A program made the position numbers and the translations under genes. The notes beneath the pieces are model-generated. The model ran no database searches. It saw nothing but the letters and a program-made list of their open reading frames with translations, and was not told the origin of the DNA. Below are positions 1 to 7,826 of a DNA stretch of 64,000 nt, in pieces. This DNA comes from Thalassotalea psychrophila. GTDB taxonomy: Bacteria; Pseudomonadota; Gammaproteobacteria; Enterobacterales; Alteromonadaceae. Numbering within the stretch: position 1 is the stretch's first letter; each line of letters begins with the position of its first letter. Location: positions 1,922,001-1,986,000 of the forward strand of contig NZ_CP134145.1 of NCBI RefSeq assembly GCF_031583595.1, in the 5' to 3' direction.

Positions 1-1
1 T

Positions 2-304
2 GTGCCTGCTGATACTCCCGCGGAAGATTTTTGGTCAGCTATTGTGTACAGCATGGAAACTAAAAACTTTGTTAGAAATGTAGACCGCGTAGGTTTGTCT
101 TCACGTAATGCCGATGAAATGATAAAAAATTCTGATGGCTCTTATGATCTGTATTTTGGTCCAAAAGCACCAAAAGGCCAAGAAGCAAACTGGGTACCAA
201 CGGGTGGTGAAGACTACTTCTTATTATTCCGTTTATACCGTCCAACGTCTAAAACGTTTTTCAAGAATTGGATGTTAAACGATATGGTTAAGATCAGTGA
301 CTAG
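2..304 (+). CDS. DUF1254/DUF1214 family protein, C-terminal fragment (cut by window edge)
   Basis: Only the last 100 or so residues are inside the window. The apparent GTG at position 2 is simply a Val codon, because the sequence lines up with the internal PADAPAKDFWS stretch of the intact relatives at 633 and 4632. It shows the family's C-terminal block: a DFWS motif, then NSDGSYDLYFGPKAPKG, then a FLLFRLYRP strand and a WxxxD ending. In the relatives this is the DUF1214 half of a periplasmic protein. The molecular function of the family is not established. The gene is followed directly by an intrinsic terminator, so it is probably the last gene of its transcript. Confidence 0.85.
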   Translation: MPADTPAEDFWSAIVYSMETKNFVRNVDRVGLSSRNADEMIKNSDGSYDLYFGPKAPKGQEANWVPTGGEDYFLLFRLYRPTSKTFFKNWMLNDMVKISD

Positions 305-632
305 TTCATACACTTAATAAATAACACGAGAAATCAACATAATTAATTATGTTGATTTTTTTTATTTACCTTTACGGAACAATGTTAAAAACCTATATAA
401 TTTATTGAAAAATATAAATAATAAACTTCCTTGTTAAATGCCATTTTTATATTAAGGTTTAAGGAGAGTGTGCAATTTAAATTACCCATCATTATATTTA
501 TTAATAATGCTTTATGCGTCTTGGTAATAATTGTGATTGATTTAAATTATTGGCAGTAATGTTTCTATTAACATAAACTTTACCCATCATTTAGATACAC
601 ACTTTTTTAGATTTTATTCAAGGATATGCGTT
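305..632. other. Intergenic region with terminator and probable promoter of the 633 gene
   Basis: This 328-nt gap holds the terminator at 331-363 and then very AT-rich DNA. The 12-mer TTACCCATCATT occurs twice, at 482-493 and 580-591, 98 nt apart in direct orientation, upstream of the DUF1254 gene. The pair could be a regulator site, but nothing else supports that. No ORF of note. Confidence 0.5.
331..363 (+). terminator. Intrinsic terminator after the truncated DUF1254 gene
   Basis: Perfect 12-bp stem AAATCAACATAA (331-342) / TTATGTTGATTT (347-358) around TTAA, running into a T-rich tail. It lies 27 nt after the stop codon. Confidence 0.85.
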
Positions 633-2138
633 ATGAATACTTTTAGTAAAAAACTTACTGTTATTGCTTTGGCAACCATGACTTTCATCGGAACTGTAAA
701 TGCAGCAGAGCCGACTTATGCTGCTAAAGTACCTAATTCAATTATCACCCCTAACACTGTTGATTCTAAATATTTAGGGCAATTAAATTACACTGACGGC
801 GCACCAACTGCTACAACTCATGAAAAAGCGAGAGACTTTGTCGATACGGCTGATGCAGTTCGAGTATTTCTATCCGGTATTCCAGTTGCTTCTATTCAAG
901 GATTATTAGCCGGTCACGTTAGTATTGGTATGGAGCCTAATCGTACTATTGGTATTTCTGAAGGACTTCTTAACGCAAAGAGTATTTGGCTAACGGCAAA
1001 TACAACTACACCTTATGTTTCAGGGGAAGTAGATGTTAAAAATGGACCTGTGGTACTTGAAGTCGGAACGCCTATTTTAGGTTTAATTGATAATGCAGCT
1101 TTTAAATTTACATCTCGTGTCGGGGTAACTCATCCTGAAGATCAAGGTAAGGGGGGTAAATATTTTATCTACCATAGCTCTTATAAAGGAGAGTTACCTG
1201 AAGGCTACATTCATGTTGAAACAAATGGTTATCGCCATTGGTTACTTTTCCGTATCATCACCTCACCTAAGACCATGAAGGCTGATATACAAAAGATGAA
1301 AGATACGATGAAGCTTTACCCTTATGATAGTGAAAGTCGTACTAATTTTGTAGATTTTAGCAGTGTTCAATACAACACAGTTCATGCTATGGATGAAACT
1401 TTCTTCGATGAAATAAATGCTCTTATCCAGCATGAACCATCAGAAGTATTTGATCCAGAATGGTTGTCACTTGCCAAGCGTTTAGGTATTGAAAAAGGTA
1501 AAGAGTTCAATCCTGATGAACGCATGAAAGGTATCCTAAAAGAAGCCTCAAAAATTGCTACTGCCGAAGCTAGAAGTACTTACTTCCATCCATCAGAAGC
1601 CGTTACGACTTATGACGATCGCAAATGGTTTACGCCACTAATTAATGGGCACTTGTTCGTAGATAATGACCATGGTGTGATAAATGCGGATGACCGTGCA
1701 ATGTTCCACTTTATGGCAACAGGTATCACACCAGACATGGTGACTAAAACACCTGGTCAAGGCTCTGATTACCGCCTAGCTACTCGTGATGTTAATAGCA
1801 CACTATTAGATGGAAATAAGCATTATACGGTTACATTACCCGCGAACATTCCTGTGAGTAAGTTCTGGTCCTTCATGGTTTATGACAACCAAACACGTTC
1901 TATGCTTGAAACCGATCAAGTAGGAGCAGGTATTGACGGTCTTAGTAAAGCTGTGAAAAAGAATAATGATGGTACTGTCACTATTCACTTCGCACCAAAA
2001 GCACCAAAAGGTGCTGAAGGTAACTGGGTACAAACTAGAGAAAATAAAGGTTATAACGTTATTTTCCGTGTATATGGTCCAACTGAAACTTGGTTAGACG
2101 GATCTTGGAAACCAGGTGATTTTATTCCGGTTAAATAG
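633..2138 (+). CDS. Exported DUF1254/DUF1214 domain protein (501 aa)
   Basis: The N-terminus (K-rich start, hydrophobic run, VNAAEP) is a Sec signal peptide, probably cut after about residue 24, so the mature protein should be periplasmic. The N-terminal half (roughly 60-200) corresponds to DUF1254 and the C-terminal part (roughly 370-490) to DUF1214, ending in the FWSFMVYD, FAPKAPKG and FRVYGPTE blocks shared with the genes at 2 and 4632. The start is supported by AAGGA 9 nt upstream of ATG. These two domains usually occur together in exported bacterial proteins of unknown activity, and no catalytic residues can be assigned. It is one of four paralogues in 6 kb. It has its own promoter region and terminator, so it is probably monocistronic. 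Confidence 0.9.
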   Translation: MNTFSKKLTVIALATMTFIGTVNAAEPTYAAKVPNSIITPNTVDSKYLGQLNYTDGAPTATTHEKARDFVDTADAVRVFLSGIPVASIQGLLAGHVSIGMEPNRTIGISEGLLNAKSIWLTANTTTPYVSGEVDVKNGPVVLEVGTPILGLIDNAAFKFTSRVGVTHPEDQGKGGKYFIYHSSYKGELPEGYIHVETNGYRHWLLFRIITSPKTMKADIQKMKDTMKLYPYDSESRTNFVDFSSVQYNTVHAMDETFFDEINALIQHEPSEVFDPEWLSLAKRLGIEKGKEFNPDERMKGILKEASKIATAEARSTYFHPSEAVTTYDDRKWFTPLINGHLFVDNDHGVINADDRAMFHFMATGITPDMVTKTPGQGSDYRLATRDVNSTLLDGNKHYTVTLPANIPVSKFWSFMVYDNQTRSMLETDQVGAGIDGLSKAVKKNNDGTVTIHFAPKAPKGAEGNWVQTRENKGYNVIFRVYGPTETWLDGSWKPGDFIPVK

Positions 2139-2143
2139 TTAAA

Positions 2144-2180
2144 AACTAGGGTCAGGGTTAAGTTAATTGCCTCTGACTTT
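2144..2180. repeat. Degenerate GGGTCAG-type palindromic element
   Basis: Reads CTAGGGTCAGGG, a short spacer, then CCTCTGAC and a T run, directly after the stop codon at 2138. It matches one arm of the better palindromes at 8967, 9668 and 57053, and may also help termination. Confidence 0.5.
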
Positions 2181-2200
2181 TTATTATTTACACCTTAATA

Positions 2201-2227
2201 AAAACACTTCTTTGGAAGTGTTTTTTT
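2201..2227 (+). terminator. Intrinsic terminator after the 633 gene
   Basis: Stem AAAACACTTC (2201-2210) / GAAGTGTTTT (2215-2224) with loop TTTG and a T tail. Confidence 0.85.
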
Positions 2228-2477
2228 GCATCTGATTGATGCTGGTTTTACATCAATATCATTAAGTTTAATCACATTGTATTTTAACTAGATATTAATA
2301 TTAACCTTATGTTTTTATGATGTTTTATTGATTTTAATTTGTGTTTTATTATTCTTTGGCTATTTTTAATAATGATAATAAAAATTTTCTCCTGTGAATA
2401 AAACAGTAAAATCTGTCTTGTGCATCATTGGTTCGCTTTGTTATGCATACTGAGCATAATACTTTATGAGAATAAAT

Positions 2478-2533
2478 AATTATCCAAACGTTAATTAGAT
2501 GTATATCATTTAATGGAATTAATTAATCAAGGA
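2478..2533 (+). promoter_or_regulatory. Conserved leader, copy 1 (twin at 4569-4624)
   Basis: These 56 nt upstream of the 2542 gene match 4569-4624 at about 50 positions. The shared stretch includes AATTATCCAAAC, TATATCATTTAATG and AATTAATTAATC, and ends in the AAGGA ribosome binding site. The identical spacing to both start codons suggests a shared promoter/UTR and co-regulation. Confidence 0.7.
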
Positions 2534-2541
2534 TTAAACAA

Positions 2542-3600
2542 ATGAACAAATTAGTTTTAGCAACAGCCATTAGCGCTAGCCTTTTCACATTTTCAGCAAT
2601 GGCTGGAACTACAGTATCAACTTCACAAGAGTTTTTTGCAGACGATGGAACCGTTGTAACTACAGATAACTATGCAACATTTGAAACATCTCGACAATTA
2701 ATTAAAAACCAAGAGCTTGCTGGGATAAATAAGCTTTTGCATAAACGCCAATTAACACCAACAGATAATCAACCTGTTGTACGTATGAATCGCGATACTT
2801 ATTATTCTATGGCGGTAGTTGATGTATCTAAAGGTGCTTATATCAGCATGCCTGAGATCCCTGAAGGTAAATATATGTCTGTACAGCCTGTGACTGAAGA
2901 TCACCGTATTCAAGCGATGATGTATGGCGCTGGTACCTTTAATTTAACCACGCATACTGGTACTCATATGTACTTAATCATTCGTTTAGATTCAACGTTT
3001 ACAGAAGCTGAAGCTAAAGAATATCAAGATCAAATGATGATTAAAGCTAAGTCAAATAATAAGTTTACATCTGTTCAAGTAAATGAAGCATCGTTTACTA
3101 AAACTGAAAATGCCTTAAAAGCACAAACTCCAACTATTATGAAACGAGATGGTGCAGATGCAACTTATGGTATGTTTACCGATCCTCGTGATTCATCAAA
3201 AGAAATGTTTACTAAAGAAAAATATTCTGTTGGTGCAGCTCTAGGCTGGGGTGGTGCTCAGCTTGCTGATAACATTTATGAAATCTCAGGAAACTATCCA
3301 ATGGAACAGTGTCATCAAGCGACGTTTGCAGATCCAGAAAACAACGCATTTTGGTCATTTACTGTTTATGACAAAAAAGGTTTTATGTTTAATGATGTTG
3401 CACACGTAAGTTCAAATACAGCGAAACCTAATAAAGATGGCACGTTCACTCTTAGCTTTGGTTGTGGCAGCGATGCACCAAACAACATTGATACTGAAAA
3501 TGACTCAGGGGTATTTAACCTTGCAGTACGTCACTATATTCCATCTGATAAAGTTAAAAATGATGGTTACCGTTTATTAAACTACGTAGAAGCTAAGTAA
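2542..3600 (+). CDS. Exported DUF1254/DUF1214-type protein, short form (352 aa)
   Basis: A signal peptide is clear (MNKLVLATAISASLFTFSAMAG, cut after SAMA). The rest resembles a compact version of the DUF1254/DUF1214 proteins: a VVRMNRDTYYSMAVVDV segment near residues 75-95 for the first domain, and an NNAFWSFTVYDKKGF segment followed by KDGTFTLSFGCG for the second. It is about 150-190 residues shorter than its neighbours at 633 and 4632. A good ribosome binding site (AAGGA) precedes ATG. It shares its upstream leader with the 4632 gene, implying joint regulation. Expected in the periplasm; activity unknown. Confidence 0.85.
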   Translation: MNKLVLATAISASLFTFSAMAGTTVSTSQEFFADDGTVVTTDNYATFETSRQLIKNQELAGINKLLHKRQLTPTDNQPVVRMNRDTYYSMAVVDVSKGAYISMPEIPEGKYMSVQPVTEDHRIQAMMYGAGTFNLTTHTGTHMYLIIRLDSTFTEAEAKEYQDQMMIKAKSNNKFTSVQVNEASFTKTENALKAQTPTIMKRDGADATYGMFTDPRDSSKEMFTKEKYSVGAALGWGGAQLADNIYEISGNYPMEQCHQATFADPENNAFWSFTVYDKKGFMFNDVAHVSSNTAKPNKDGTFTLSFGCGSDAPNNIDTENDSGVFNLAVRHYIPSDKVKNDGYRLLNYVEAK

Positions 3601-3633
3601 TTTATCTTTAAACAAAAAATAGAATAATAAAAG

Positions 3634-3662
3634 TGAAGGTCTGTATAGGCCTTCATTTTTTT
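3634..3662 (+). terminator. Intrinsic terminator after the 2542 gene
   Basis: Stem TGAAGGTCT (3634-3642) / AGGCCTTCA (3647-3655) with one G-U pair and a T8 tail. Confidence 0.85.
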
Positions 3663-3688
3663 TAGCTTGAAGAAGGAAGTATGAAACT

Positions 3689-4042
3689 TTGAAACAAATA
3701 ACTTTGCTACTTTTATCTATACTCGTTTGTGAACCAGCTAACGCATCTAACTTAAAGAGTGATGAAATGTGCCAGCAGTACATCACGGGTTTGGTAACTG
3801 ATATTCACCTTGCCGAAACTGTAGGGCTGCAAGCGTTACGAGTCGCAGTTAATCGCATTGCCGATACACATCCACAATACCATGAAATGGCTAATCAAGT
3901 AGCATTTGGTAAGGCTTTAGATGATGATGGACATCGCCGAGTAGGTCAGCATATCAATTATATGTGCACTCAAGATGGGACCGAGTTGATTGATCTTACC
4001 TATAAAATATTATTGACCGAATCTATCAGGCTCAAAAAATAG
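3689..4042 (+). CDS. Small exported protein of unknown function (117 aa)
   Basis: Not a family I recognise. The first 20 residues (KQITLLLLSILVCEPANAS) form a signal peptide, followed by about 95 mostly helical, polar residues with two Cys (CQQYITG and YMCTQDG), which might form a disulphide in the periplasm. The reading frame opens with TTG at 3689. An ATG at 3681, much closer to the AAGAAGGA ribosome binding site, opens a different frame that stops after three codons (ATG AAA CTT TGA), and its stop overlaps the TTG. The unusual start, its position after a strong terminator and its overlap with a decayed AraC remnant leave some doubt about expression. Confidence 0.55.
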   Translation: MKQITLLLLSILVCEPANASNLKSDEMCQQYITGLVTDIHLAETVGLQALRVAVNRIADTHPQYHEMANQVAFGKALDDDGHRRVGQHINYMCTQDGTELIDLTYKILLTESIRLKK

Positions 4043-4386
4043 ACGAGACACTAAAAATAGTGGCACTACTAACAAGCCTTGAAAAGATCCTTTTATATCC
4101 ATTCCAACCTAAATGAAGATTTAAGCGTATCCAAACTGCCAATGAGCTAGCGGTAAGCGAGTCATATTTTCGAAAAATATTTAATGATGCAATGGGCCAG
4201 ACTGTTCATCAATTTACTTTAAACACGCGCTTAAATAGAGCGAGAGAGCTGCTAATTCATAGCAGTTTTAGCATAAGCCAGCTCGCTGAAGTTCTTGGTT
4301 TTAGCAGCCAAAGTCACCTTACTACACAGTTCAGCAAGCTTTATCGAGTCTCTCCGGCACAATTTCGTAAAAAAATTAAATATTAA
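4039..4386 (+). pseudogene. AraC-family regulator remnant with two frameshifts
   Basis: Three-frame reading gives a continuous AraC C-terminal part split over two frames. From 4039 one frame reads IDETLKIVALLTSLEKIL. Near 4093 the homology moves to the next frame (YIHSNLNEDLSVSKL, to about 4137). Near 4138 it returns to the first frame as ANELAVSESYFRKIFNDAMG, followed by the second helix-turn-helix (FSISQLAEVLGFSSQSHLTT) and a normal AraC end at 4386. Stops at 4114 (first frame) and after MS (second frame) block both. One missing base at about 4138 would join SKL to ANEL. No N-terminal sensor domain is visible upstream. The open piece starting at ATG 4192 is only the end of the DNA-binding domain, so I treat the whole as a decayed gene. 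Confidence 0.7.
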
Positions 4387-4568
4387 ACGACAATGTATAA
4401 AGCCATGATTTGTATTAAATGTCTGTTTTCATTTGAATTTTCAATTAAGTGAACTATGTTTATTAATGATAATAAAAATTATATTCAGGTCATTAAGTGA
4501 AATCCAATCTGCGCATGACCTAGATGGTGCCTCATAACCCTTACGTATAATGCATAATGAAAATAAGC

Positions 4569-4624
4569 AATTATCCAAACATAAATTGAATGTATATCAT
4601 TTAATGAAATTAATTAATCGAGGA
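4569..4624 (+). promoter_or_regulatory. Conserved leader, copy 2 (twin at 2478-2533)
   Basis: Nearly identical to 2478-2533, ending in GAGGA just upstream of the ATG at 4632. The flanking DNA further upstream also shares the word AATGATAATAAAAATT. Confidence 0.7.
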
Positions 4625-4631
4625 AACTCAA

Positions 4632-6257
4632 ATGGCTAAATTTTCTAAAAAAGCAACTGCGCTAGCTATCACGACTGTTTTAGTTACAACATTTCTTTTA
4701 CCAACTTCATCAATGGCAAAAGAACAACCTACAAAAGGGTTTAATGAAACAATACCGACTGAAATAATGACACCTAATTCGGTAGAAACGAGCATCGGTG
4801 AATTAAAATTTTACGATGGTATTCCTACCGATGAAACCTTACAAAAAGTATATGACAACTTAGACTTTATTCGAGGGGTTGATGTCTTTTTAAACTTTAT
4901 TCCAGCAACATCTGTTGAAGGCATCCGTTTAGGAATGAAGAGTGTAGGTGTTGACGATTCTAATGAAGTATTAGTTTTTGATAACTTAATGGATTCTACT
5001 CCATTATTTTTAACAGGTAATACTGATACTGTTTATGCTGCAGCCATGCTTGATCTAGAAAGAGATGGCGTTACCGTCGTAGAAATCCCAGCAGGAGCTG
5101 GCCCTGGTACGGTCAACGATGCGTTTTTCCGTTTTGTTGTTGATATGGGCGCGCCAGGACCTGATGCAAAAAAAGGTGGTACTTATATTATTTTACCACC
5201 CGATTACAAGGGCGACTTAAAACCAACATTAAATGGCATGCAACACCGAGGTAAAGATACCCGTGCAACTGTGATGGTTGGTGATAAAGAAACTAAAGTC
5301 TGGATAGCACAATCAACCAGTTACAATAACTGGCTAATTTTACGTGGCTTCTTAAAAGACGGCAAGCCTGAACATGCATCCAATATGTGGCGTACCGGTT
5401 TAAAAATATACCCACTTAAAGATGCTAAAAATCCAAAAGAAATGAAATTTACCAATGGCTCTGGCAAATTCTTTAATACCGTTCATGCGAACGATTATAA
5501 GTTTTATGAAGAGCTCTGGCATGTACTAGAAAAAGAACCGGTTTCATTTTTAGATCCTGAATTACGTGGTCAAGCAGCCGCTATTGGTTTACAAAAAGGC
5601 AAGCCATTTAAGCCTGACGCTAGAATGAAAGCAATTTTACAAGATGCAGTAGCTGTAGGTAATGCAACGGCACGCAGCATAGCTTTTAAGACACGTGATG
5701 AATCAGCTTATTTCTTTGAGGGCAAGCAATGGTTTACTGGTTTTATTGGCCGTGATTACCAATGGTTAAAAGATGGCGGTGAGGGCGGCCGTAATATGGA
5801 TGCTCGTACGTTATTCTTCTACATTGCCACCGTAAATACACCTGCAATGGCATTACAAATACCTGGTATTGGCTCTAATTATGCGATGACAACCGGTGAT
5901 AACAATGGTGAGATTCTATTTGGTGAAAAAACCTATCAAGTGACACTGCCGGCTGATGCACCAGCAAAAGACTTTTGGTCAATGGTGGCTTACGATCCCC
6001 AAACACGTTCGGAATTGCAAGTGCCTGGTGGTTCAAAGTACCCAAGTAAAAATAATAAGCGAGATGATTTAGTTTATAACGAAGATGGCTCGGTAACTTT
6101 ATATTTTGGCCCGCAACTACCAAAGGGGAAACCGCAAGAGAATTTCACTGAGACAACTCCAGGTAAAGCATGGTTTGCCATGTTACGTTTATATGGACCA
6201 TTACAACCATGGTTTGATAAAACATGGGCGCCTAGTGATTTTACAATTGTAAAATAA
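4632..6257 (+). CDS. Exported DUF1254/DUF1214 domain protein (541 aa)
   Basis: Signal peptide at 1-29 (TTFLLPTSSMAKE, cut near SMA). The DUF1254-like part spans roughly 60-215, including FLTGNTDTVYAAAMLDLER, and the DUF1214-like part spans roughly 415-530 with the ADAPAKDFWSMVAYDPQTRS, YNEDGSVTLYFGP and AMLRLYGPLQPW blocks. GAGGA lies 8 nt before ATG. It is the longest of the four paralogues. A hairpin and then the channel-like gene at 6326 follow within 70 nt, so partial read-through into that gene is likely. The pairing with an outer-membrane protein suggests a cell-envelope role. No enzymatic activity can be read from the sequence. Confidence 0.9.
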   Translation: MAKFSKKATALAITTVLVTTFLLPTSSMAKEQPTKGFNETIPTEIMTPNSVETSIGELKFYDGIPTDETLQKVYDNLDFIRGVDVFLNFIPATSVEGIRLGMKSVGVDDSNEVLVFDNLMDSTPLFLTGNTDTVYAAAMLDLERDGVTVVEIPAGAGPGTVNDAFFRFVVDMGAPGPDAKKGGTYIILPPDYKGDLKPTLNGMQHRGKDTRATVMVGDKETKVWIAQSTSYNNWLILRGFLKDGKPEHASNMWRTGLKIYPLKDAKNPKEMKFTNGSGKFFNTVHANDYKFYEELWHVLEKEPVSFLDPELRGQAAAIGLQKGKPFKPDARMKAILQDAVAVGNATARSIAFKTRDESAYFFEGKQWFTGFIGRDYQWLKDGGEGGRNMDARTLFFYIATVNTPAMALQIPGIGSNYAMTTGDNNGEILFGEKTYQVTLPADAPAKDFWSMVAYDPQTRSELQVPGGSKYPSKNNKRDDLVYNEDGSVTLYFGPQLPKGKPQENFTETTPGKAWFAMLRLYGPLQPWFDKTWAPSDFTIVK

Positions 6258-6272
6258 CGCAGTAGAGCATAG

Positions 6273-6309
6273 ATCAGGCATGTCTAATAATTGATATGTC
6301 TGATTTTTT
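6273..6309 (+). terminator. Hairpin between the DUF1254 gene and the channel-like gene
   Basis: Stem ATCAGGCATGTC (6273-6284) / GATATGTCTGAT (6293-6304) with two G-U pairs and T6. The next ribosome binding site (AAGGGAGA) starts only 4 nt later, so it may be an attenuating rather than a complete stop. Confidence 0.65.
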
Positions 6310-6325
6310 ATTAAGGGAGATAAAA

Positions 6326-7159
6326 ATGAAAAAGATAATTTACATAACAATGCTAGGTGCGTTGAGCTTCAGTGCTTTGAGTTTTAATGCTCTGTCAGCA
6401 GAAAAACAATCTACCGATGAAGTCGCCAAAGAACTGGCTAACCCAACCTCTGCATTGGCAAGTTTACACTTTAAGTTTCAAACAAAAGCTTTTACTGGTG
6501 ATTTACCAAACGCCGATGACCAACAAAGTAATTCTATTTTATTTCAACCTTCTATGCCATTCCCGTTAGATAGTGGTGCGAAAATCCTTTTTAGACCGGC
6601 AATACCTTTTTATATAGATACCCCTGTGTTTATGGGAACAGACTTTAGTGATGAAAGTGGTATTGGTGACTCAAGTATTGATTTAATGTATTCACCTAAA
6701 GCAAAAGATGGTGTATCTCATGCCTTTGGCGCCTATATAACATTACCTACAGGTGATGAAAAAGTAGGGCAAGGTGAAACAACTACACTAGGGCCTGAGT
6801 ATTATTATGTAAAAATGGCCCAAGATAGCGCTGTTGGAATATTAGCATTCCATCACTGGGATATTGCTGGTGATATTAAAGTTAGTCAATCAACCTCACA
6901 AGTATTTCTCGTTGCCTTGCCTGGTGGCGGCTGGAACTATGGTACTCAACCAACCTTCACTTATGACTGGGAAAATGAACAATGGACGGTACCGTTAAAT
7001 TTTAATGTAGGCAGAACCGTTCAGTGGAATGAACGACCTTGGAAATTAAGCGTTGAACTTGATTACTATGTTGAGAAAAATGAGGACTTTGGCCCTGACT
7101 GGATGTTAACGTTTAGAATTTCGCCAGTGGTTGAAAATGTTATGGCAAGTTGGTTTTAG
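6326..7159 (+). CDS. Outer-membrane beta-barrel protein, neuromedin-U/MetA-pathway-like (277 aa)
   Basis: I place the start at ATG 6326 (MKKIIYITMLGALSFSALSF), where AAGGGAGA sits 6 nt upstream. An earlier in-frame ATG at 6296 lies inside the terminator hairpin. A signal peptide ends near LSAEK. The remainder is rich in short aromatic strands, with a closing part (WENEQWTVPLNFNVGRT, then LSVELDYYVEKNEDFGPDW) typical of the transporter-like barrel proteins often mislabelled neuromedin U or linked to the phenol-degradation MetA family. It ends in a C-terminal Phe, as outer-membrane barrels do. It is probably an outer-membrane channel working with the DUF1254 proteins upstream; the substrate is unknown. 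Confidence 0.7.
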   Translation: MKKIIYITMLGALSFSALSFNALSAEKQSTDEVAKELANPTSALASLHFKFQTKAFTGDLPNADDQQSNSILFQPSMPFPLDSGAKILFRPAIPFYIDTPVFMGTDFSDESGIGDSSIDLMYSPKAKDGVSHAFGAYITLPTGDEKVGQGETTTLGPEYYYVKMAQDSAVGILAFHHWDIAGDIKVSQSTSQVFLVALPGGGWNYGTQPTFTYDWENEQWTVPLNFNVGRTVQWNERPWKLSVELDYYVEKNEDFGPDWMLTFRISPVVENVMASWF

Positions 7160-7194
7160 GTAAATACAGCAAAACTAAAACAAGCTCAATTATG

Positions 7195-7225
7195 AAAATG
7201 CCAATCTATTTAGATTGGCATTTTT
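7195..7225 (+). terminator. Intrinsic terminator after the channel-like gene
   Basis: Perfect 14-bp stem AAAATGCCAATCTA (7195-7208) / TAGATTGGCATTTT (7211-7224) followed by T. Confidence 0.9.
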
Positions 7226-7272
7226 GTTTATAATTTGAAATTGAGTAAACCTCTACCTGTATATTAAAATAT

Positions 7273-7288
7273 TCACCCAAAAGGGTAG
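7273..7288. promoter_or_regulatory. Candidate operator, TCACCC-type palindrome (site 1)
   Basis: Reads TCACCCAAAAGGGTAG, 64 nt before the ATG at 7353. It is one of five related sites in this window (others at 10670, 18822, 19894, 29023). Confidence 0.55.
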
Positions 7289-7352
7289 TGTTTCATTTGT
7301 GACAAATTAATTAAATTTGTTAACCCTTTTTTATTTCAGGCCAAGAGACTTT

Positions 7353-7754
7353 ATGTCCAGTCATCGATTGAATTATTATAGAAACATGTTTTTATCCGCT
7401 GCGATATTTAACTTTTTTGCAGGAGCTACGATCTTGTTTATGTTTTCTGAATTCTATGCATTCATCGGTGGTGAAAATATCCAAGCATCCGCTTTGCTTG
7501 AAGCATTTAGAATATTAGTGGCTTTATTGGTATTGCTTTTTGGTTTCGTTTATTTCTATATCAGCCAAAACATCCAAACAGAACATGCTAGAGCTCTAGC
7601 AACTGTCAGCCTAATAGGTAAGCTAATATTTTTCGGTGTGTTCAGTTCTTTTGCTTTTGCAGACCAATTGCCTATGGGAATGGCTGGTTTGGTATTACTA
7701 GATCTCGTTTATTCATTATTATTTTTAGAATATGTTCGTTATACAAAAGGTTAA
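7353..7754 (+). CDS. Four-helix integral membrane protein of unknown function (133 aa)
   Basis: Start taken at ATG 7353 (MSSHRLNYYRNMFLSAAIF); the frame remains open upstream to a TTG, but that lies without a ribosome binding site. Four hydrophobic helices are visible: about 12-32, 45-68, 80-100 and 108-125. It resembles small DUF4345-like membrane proteins in size and layout, but I cannot name it. It is followed after 72 nt by the reductase gene at 7827 on the same strand, probably as a two-gene operon. A TCACCC-type palindrome sits in its promoter region, tying it to the catabolic genes further right. Confidence 0.7.
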   Translation: MSSHRLNYYRNMFLSAAIFNFFAGATILFMFSEFYAFIGGENIQASALLEAFRILVALLVLLFGFVYFYISQNIQTEHARALATVSLIGKLIFFGVFSSFAFADQLPMGMAGLVLLDLVYSLLFLEYVRYTKG

Positions 7755-7826
7755 TGGTCATAACTTAATTAAGTCATTCATTAATAAGCACTACTCAATT
7801 CAACCATAATCTTATATGAGAAAATC

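Larger units (their letters stand above)
2139..2541. other. Intergenic region between two DUF1254-type genes
   Basis: This 403-nt gap holds the degenerate repeat at 2144, the terminator at 2201, about 240 nt of AT-rich DNA with no recognisable gene, and then the conserved leader at 2478-2533 that is duplicated upstream of the gene at 4632. Confidence 0.6.

Noticed and set aside
1..304. Complete 100-residue gene starting at GTG 2
   Set aside because: The sequence aligns with the internal C-terminal part of the paralogues, so it is a truncation by the window edge.
482..591. TTACCCATCATT pair as part of the TCACCC regulon
   Set aside because: It lacks the second half-site and symmetry, and is a direct repeat with a 98-nt period, so it is not the same motif.
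4192..4386. Intact 64-residue AraC-like DNA-binding protein
   Set aside because: It is the tail of a longer AraC domain whose N-terminal part is readable upstream across two frameshifts, and it starts in the middle of a helix-turn-helix.
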